NCBI GenBank assembly: GCA_947632315.1
Contig: CANROV010000067.1
Coordinates: forward strand, 1-9,590
Length of the DNA: 9,590 nucleotides
Direction of reading: 5' to 3'
DNA from: Candidatus Gastranaerophilales bacterium
GTDB lineage: Bacteria > Cyanobacteriota > Vampirovibrionia > Gastranaerophilales > Gastranaerophilaceae
Shown here: one piece after another, positions 6,893 to 9,590 of the stretch
Position numbering within the stretch: the stretch's first letter is position 1
Layout: each line of letters starts with the position of its first letter
The notes under the pieces: generated by a model
Databases searched by the model: none
Told to the model about the DNA's origin: nothing
What the model saw: only the letters and a program-made list of their open reading frames with translations
Translations under genes and position numbers: made by a program

Positions 6893-7777
6893 TTATTTTT
6901 TATTTGTTTTTTGAAAAATGTATATATATTCGTGTTTAAAAATATAGAACCCGCCGTTTAACGCTCTATAACGCCATAAATTGGCATTTTTTCCTTTTGC
7001 ACGCTCATTACCTTCAATATTTTTAACAATTACAGCTTTCATTTTAAAGCCAATATCACGCATTCTTTCCGCACATTCAAAAGATAAAGGAACTACCTCT
7101 CCTTTTGCATATTTATCCCCGATAATTAATGCTGCATATCTGCCGTTTTCCAGCATATCATAACCATTTTTTGCTACTTTTTGAAATAAATCATAAAATT
7201 TTTCGGTAGATGAACAATTTGATAAATCCTCCTTCTTATCGGAAAATTTAATAATATTATCATAAGGCGGATGTAAAACTAAGAATTGAGCCTGTTTCTC
7301 CATCATAATATCAAGCGCAGTTTGTATTTTATCTTTTACTTTATCTGACGCACTATCTTCACATATAATTCTTACATCGGTAACAAGCTGTTTTGAATTA
7401 AATTTATTTGAAACAATTTCTGTTTGTTCCGGTTTTAATTCAACCCCAATACATCTTCTGTTCATATTAACGGCTTCAATAGCACTTGTTCCTGAACCTA
7501 AAAACATATCCAAAACTATATCGCCTTTTTTTGTATATCTTTCATATAACTGTTGTGCTATTTGCGGAATATAATTACCGTGATACTCATTTGAATGTCC
7601 TTTTGTATTATCTCTTGAAGCAAATTCCCACCAGGTATCAGTTTTTATATGGCTGTATTCTTTCCAATTATTTAAGTCTATATTGTTGTATGGTTTTGTT
7701 TTTACCTTTTTAACAACTTGCAGTTCAGGTTTTTGTTCCTGAATTTTAACTCTTTTTGTATTCTCTTTACTTACCAT
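6893..7777 (-). CDS. Solitary N6-adenine/N4-cytosine-type DNA methyltransferase
   Basis: This 294-residue SAM-dependent methyltransferase has HGNYIPQIAQQLYERY near 66-81 (motif X-like) and VLDMFLGSGTSAIEA at 88-102 (motif I, SAM binding). It also has CIGVEL near 109-114 (motif II) and VLHPPYDNIIKFS near 167-179 (catalytic motif IV). The order X-I-IV is that of gamma-type enzymes. The catalytic tetrapeptide reads HPPY instead of the usual D/N/S-PPY. The N-terminal 35 residues are Lys-rich and probably flexible. No restriction endonuclease, specificity subunit or phage gene is visible on either side, so it looks like an orphan modification enzyme; the target sequence cannot be told from the protein. 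ATG 7777 has GGGTG upstream. A repeat copy lies 15 bp before the start and a terminator hairpin follows the gene. Confidence 0.85.
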   Translation of the reverse strand: MVSKENTKRVKIQEQKPELQVVKKVKTKPYNNIDLNNWKEYSHIKTDTWWEFASRDNTKGHSNEYHGNYIPQIAQQLYERYTKKGDIVLDMFLGSGTSAIEAVNMNRRCIGVELKPEQTEIVSNKFNSKQLVTDVRIICEDSASDKVKDKIQTALDIMMEKQAQFLVLHPPYDNIIKFSDKKEDLSNCSSTEKFYDLFQKVAKNGYDMLENGRYAALIIGDKYAKGEVVPLSFECAERMRDIGFKMKAVIVKNIEGNERAKGKNANLWRYRALNGGFYIFKHEYIYIFQKTNKK

Positions 7778-7792
7778 ATTTCACCCAATCAA

Positions 7793-7870
7793 TACTAAAT
7801 CTAATCTAGTGCCGCACTTTGCCGCTCCAAAATTTCGCAATAAGAAATGTAAGCGAAATTTTCTCGGACA
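7793..7870. repeat. Intergenic inverted-repeat element, copy B (short form)
   Basis: This copy shares with copy A a 25-bp block (7793-7817, 3 mismatches), the 13-mer TCCAAAATTTCGC (7826-7838) and the 15-mer AAATTTTCTCGGACA (7856-7870). AAAATTTCGC at 7829-7838 and GCGAAATTTT at 7853-7862 form a perfect 10-bp inverted repeat around a 14-nt loop. The flanks carry a perfect 8-bp inverted repeat, ATACTAAA (7792-7799) and TTTAGTAT (7880-7887). The element sits immediately upstream of the methyltransferase RBS in the same orientation as copy A relative to yhaO. It has no coding capacity. Confidence 0.72.
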
Positions 7871-7887
7871 ATTTATTTGTTTAGTAT

Positions 7888-8075
7888 AGGGAAATATGAA
7901 TACTTTGTTATCATTCAAATTAATGATTTAAAAAAACAAGTTGAAAAATAAAAAAACTACCTTAAAAATTAAATAAATAAAAGATTTTATCCCAAATAAA
8001 AATACAACATATATATGATGTCGCAAACTATAAAAAAATATATTGTAGTTGTAAAGAATAAGATTAGGGAAAATA
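7888..8075. other. AT-rich divergent spacer upstream of the flagellar genes
   Basis: No gene is supported in this part of the 298-bp gap between the divergent methyltransferase and flagellar genes; the longest ATG frame found is 11 codons. The left part is A-rich. Near the right end TACAAC at 8003-8008 and GTTGTA at 8048-8053 form inverted-repeat arms, each flanked by ATATAT-type sequence, which could be an operator or leader hairpin. TATATT (8039-8044) and TATAAA (8029-8034) could be -10 boxes for the flagellar genes, but neither has a good -35 at the right distance. No sigma-28-type promoter (TAAA...GCCGATAA) was seen. The promoter must lie in this stretch, but its position is not resolved. 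Confidence 0.4.
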
Positions 8076-9323
8076 ATGACTGCTTTAAAAACAGAAAAAC
8101 ATCAAAATATAATTAAGCATAATATTTTTAAAGAGTATAGCTGGTTTTATACTAATCTGTATTTGACATTAAAAAAATTACTTGTTGATTTTTATGAAAA
8201 AGAATATCAATTAAGACTTATAAGTATAACATATGATGAAAATATATTGTTTTACGGCGATGAATACTTTGTAAATAAAATACCCGTAAATAATAATTTA
8301 GATATAAAAATAAAAATTTCATCAAAATTAATCTCATCATTTTTGGATAATGCATTAGGAGAAAAAGAAGAAGTTTTTAAGCTTCAAAATCTTACAGATA
8401 TTGAAGCGATGCTGATAAAAGCATTTACATTAAATATTTATAAAACTTTTGAAAATCAAATAATTAAAACAGAACCGCCAAAAAAAATACTGGGTGAGAT
8501 AAAAAATATTAATGTTACTTTTTATGTAAAAACGGGGACTCAGCATTTCGGAAAGATAATTATATCATTACCCGAATATATACTGCCTGAAAAGAAAGAA
8601 GAAAACATAAAAGAAAATTTTTCTATAAGCAGTTTTAAAACAGCTTATGCGGATGTTCGTATCGGAATAGGCAAAACAAAACTTACTTTAACCGATGTCA
8701 AAGCTATGGAAGAAGGAGATATTATTGTTCTTGAAAATAGCGATATAAATAAAATGTATATTATATTAGGTGATAAAGAAATTAATTTTAAAATCACGCC
8801 TAATCCTTCTTTAATAATAAGTATCGAAAACAATGGAGACAATGAAATGGAAGAAGAAACAAGCGTTAAACCTCAAAATATGTGGGATTCTATTCTTGTT
8901 GATGTCGTTGCGGAATTTGATAATGTAAAGTTAACATTAGGCGAGCTTAAACAGATATCTGAAGGGCTTGTTATTGATGTAGGTTCCGTATATGACAACA
9001 AAATAAAATTAAGAGTAGAAAATCAAGTAGTAGCAACCGGCGAACTTGTTATTTTAAATGACAGATACGGAGTAAGAATTGAAGAAATAAAAAAGAGTAA
9101 AGAAAGTACTACACAAAATACTACAGCACAATCCCCCGCATCAGGACAAATCAAAAAGGAAGCGGAAAATAATGTAAAAAGTAATACCGCAGCGCCCAAG
9201 CAGGCAAATGCCCCGCAGAATAAACCGCAAAATTCTCCGGTTCCAAAAACAGCAACTCCGCAGGACAAAGAAGATAAAAACTTTGATTACAGTGACTTTG
9301 AGATAGAAGATGAAAGTATTTAA
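8076..9323 (+). CDS. Flagellar C-ring protein: degenerate FliM-like core plus two SpoA (FliN-type) domains
   Basis: This 415-residue protein has four visible parts. Residues 1-180 resemble a worn FliM/CheC middle domain: LISSFLDNALG...LTDIEAMLIKAF (85-117) fits the FliM pattern LIDxLLGGxG...LTxIE. The FliG-binding GGxG is replaced by LGEKE, and the N-terminal CheY-binding EIDALL motif is absent. Residues about 184-250 form a first SpoA domain and 268-338 a second, closely FliN-like one (VDVVAEFDNVKLTLGELKQI, then GELVILNDRYGVRI). Residues 339-415 are a Pro/Gln/Ala/Lys-rich tail, probably disordered, ending acidic. In flagella FliM and FliN build the cytoplasmic switch and export-docking ring. 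The double-SpoA layout recalls SctQ/YscQ of type III secretion, but the following fliO-like gene points to a flagellum. FliY is an alternative name. A weak AGGGA site precedes ATG 8076. Confidence 0.82.
   Translation: MTALKTEKHQNIIKHNIFKEYSWFYTNLYLTLKKLLVDFYEKEYQLRLISITYDENILFYGDEYFVNKIPVNNNLDIKIKISSKLISSFLDNALGEKEEVFKLQNLTDIEAMLIKAFTLNIYKTFENQIIKTEPPKKILGEIKNINVTFYVKTGTQHFGKIIISLPEYILPEKKEENIKENFSISSFKTAYADVRIGIGKTKLTLTDVKAMEEGDIIVLENSDINKMYIILGDKEINFKITPNPSLIISIENNGDNEMEEETSVKPQNMWDSILVDVVAEFDNVKLTLGELKQISEGLVIDVGSVYDNKIKLRVENQVVATGELVILNDRYGVRIEEIKKSKESTTQNTTAQSPASGQIKKEAENNVKSNTAAPKQANAPQNKPQNSPVPKTATPQDKEDKNFDYSDFEIEDESI
8835..9323 (+). promoter_or_regulatory. Candidate internal ribosome-binding site and start for a FliN-like short product
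   Basis: GGAG at 8835-8838 lies 8 nt before an in-frame ATG at 8847 (Met258), exactly between the two SpoA domains. Translation from there would give 158 residues starting MEEETSVKPQNMWDSILVDV, the size and layout of a stand-alone FliN with an extended tail. Known SctQ proteins (YscQ, SpaO) make such a product by internal initiation. Here it is an inference from spacing and position only. Confidence 0.45.
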
Positions 9324-9332
9324 GAGGTATCA

Positions 9333-9590
9333 ATGAACGGTTTTATTATAAATTTTGCTACATACACATTTGCTATGGTAGGTTTTATAGCTCTTGCTCT
9401 ATTTATATATAAGAAATCAACGGCAATAACAACATCTGAAGGGAGAAAAGATTTTCTGAAAATAGAAAATTCACTTAAATTATCCGCTACAAAAACAATC
9501 TATGTAATAAAAGCAGGAGATGAAGAATTTCTTATTGCAGGTGATACAACAAATACAACAATGCTTGCAAAATTAGAAGGGAAAAATAAT
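9333..9590 (+). CDS. fliO: FliO-like flagellar export protein, N-terminal 86 residues (cut by window edge)
   Basis: An open frame from ATG 9333 runs to the right edge without a stop. AGAGGT lies 6 nt upstream and the gap to the preceding stop is 9 bp, so it is in the same operon. One transmembrane segment is predicted at about residues 5-26 (IINFATYTFAMVGFIALALFIY), followed by a basic stretch. The cytoplasmic part LSATKTIYVIKAGDEEFLIAGDTTNTTMLAKLE fits the FliO pattern of a short beta-rich domain (usually ...KxxLxLVxVGDxxLLLGVT...LLxxL). FliO is a small membrane protein that helps assemble the FliP/FliQ/FliR export gate, and in many genomes fliO sits between fliN and fliP. The match is by pattern and context, since the family diverges greatly; the C-terminus is not visible. 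Confidence 0.7.
   Translation, partial: MNGFIINFATYTFAMVGFIALALFIYKKSTAITTSEGRKDFLKIENSLKLSATKTIYVIKAGDEEFLIAGDTTNTTMLAKLEGKNN

Noticed and set aside
9023..9333. Minus-strand frames opposite the tail of the C-ring gene.
   Set aside because: Their Cys/Phe/Gly-rich composition is the complement of the Pro/Gln/Ala tail; no start signal or recognisable domain.
8076..9590. A non-flagellar type III secretion locus, suggested by the double SpoA domain.
   Set aside because: The next gene resembles fliO, which injectisomes lack, and no secretin, needle or translocon gene is visible; flagellar assignment is preferred though not proven.
1..9590. CRISPR array, tRNA, rRNA, integrase or insertion-sequence transposase.
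   Set aside because: No regularly spaced repeats, no tRNA-like cloverleaf and no recombinase or transposase motifs were found on either strand.

Overview
The window is AT-rich DNA (about 30% GC by eye) with closely packed bacterial genes, Shine-Dalgarno sites built on AGGTGG/GGAGG, TAA stops on every complete gene, and no sign of recoded TGA. The gene set is a flagellar C-ring/export locus, luxS-mtn with cysK, a YhaO/YhaN nuclease-ATPase pair, bioF and a solitary DNA methyltransferase. This suggests a flagellated, probably gut- or host-associated anaerobe. Candidates are a Gastranaerophilales-like (Vampirovibrionia/Melainabacteria) bacterium or a low-GC Firmicute. The taxonomic call is inference only; no marker gene here settles it.

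Layout: almost everything from position 1 to 7777 is on the minus strand, and 8076 to the end is on the plus strand. Read in the direction of transcription, the minus block starts with a solitary DNA methyltransferase (7777-6893). A strong intrinsic-terminator-like hairpin follows, and then a tight three-gene operon cysK-luxS-mtn (6807-4688). The pathway logic of this operon is clear: Mtn cleaves S-adenosylhomocysteine to S-ribosylhomocysteine, LuxS converts that to homocysteine plus the AI-2 precursor DPD, and CysK makes cysteine. After a repeat-bearing spacer come yhaO (metallophosphoesterase, TTG start) and yhaN (SMC/SbcC-like ATPase with a membrane hairpin at its centre), 2 bp apart. Last is the 5' part of a bioF-like gene, which runs off the left edge.

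On the plus strand, after a 298-bp divergent spacer, lies a 415-codon gene. Its product combines a degenerate FliM-like core with two SpoA (FliN-type) domains and a disordered Pro/Gln/Ala tail. Nine bp later a fliO-like gene begins and runs off the right edge. An in-frame ATG preceded by GGAG sits just before the second SpoA domain and could yield a separate FliN-like protein, as known for SctQ proteins of type III secretion systems.

Two intergenic regions, directly upstream of yhaO and of the methyltransferase, carry related copies of a short inverted-repeat element (about 137 and 72 bp). It looks like a dispersed palindromic or MITE-like repeat, or a shared leader element. The most interesting leads are the C-ring protein with its possible internal start, this repeat family, and the terminator-like hairpin abutting the cysK ribosome-binding site.
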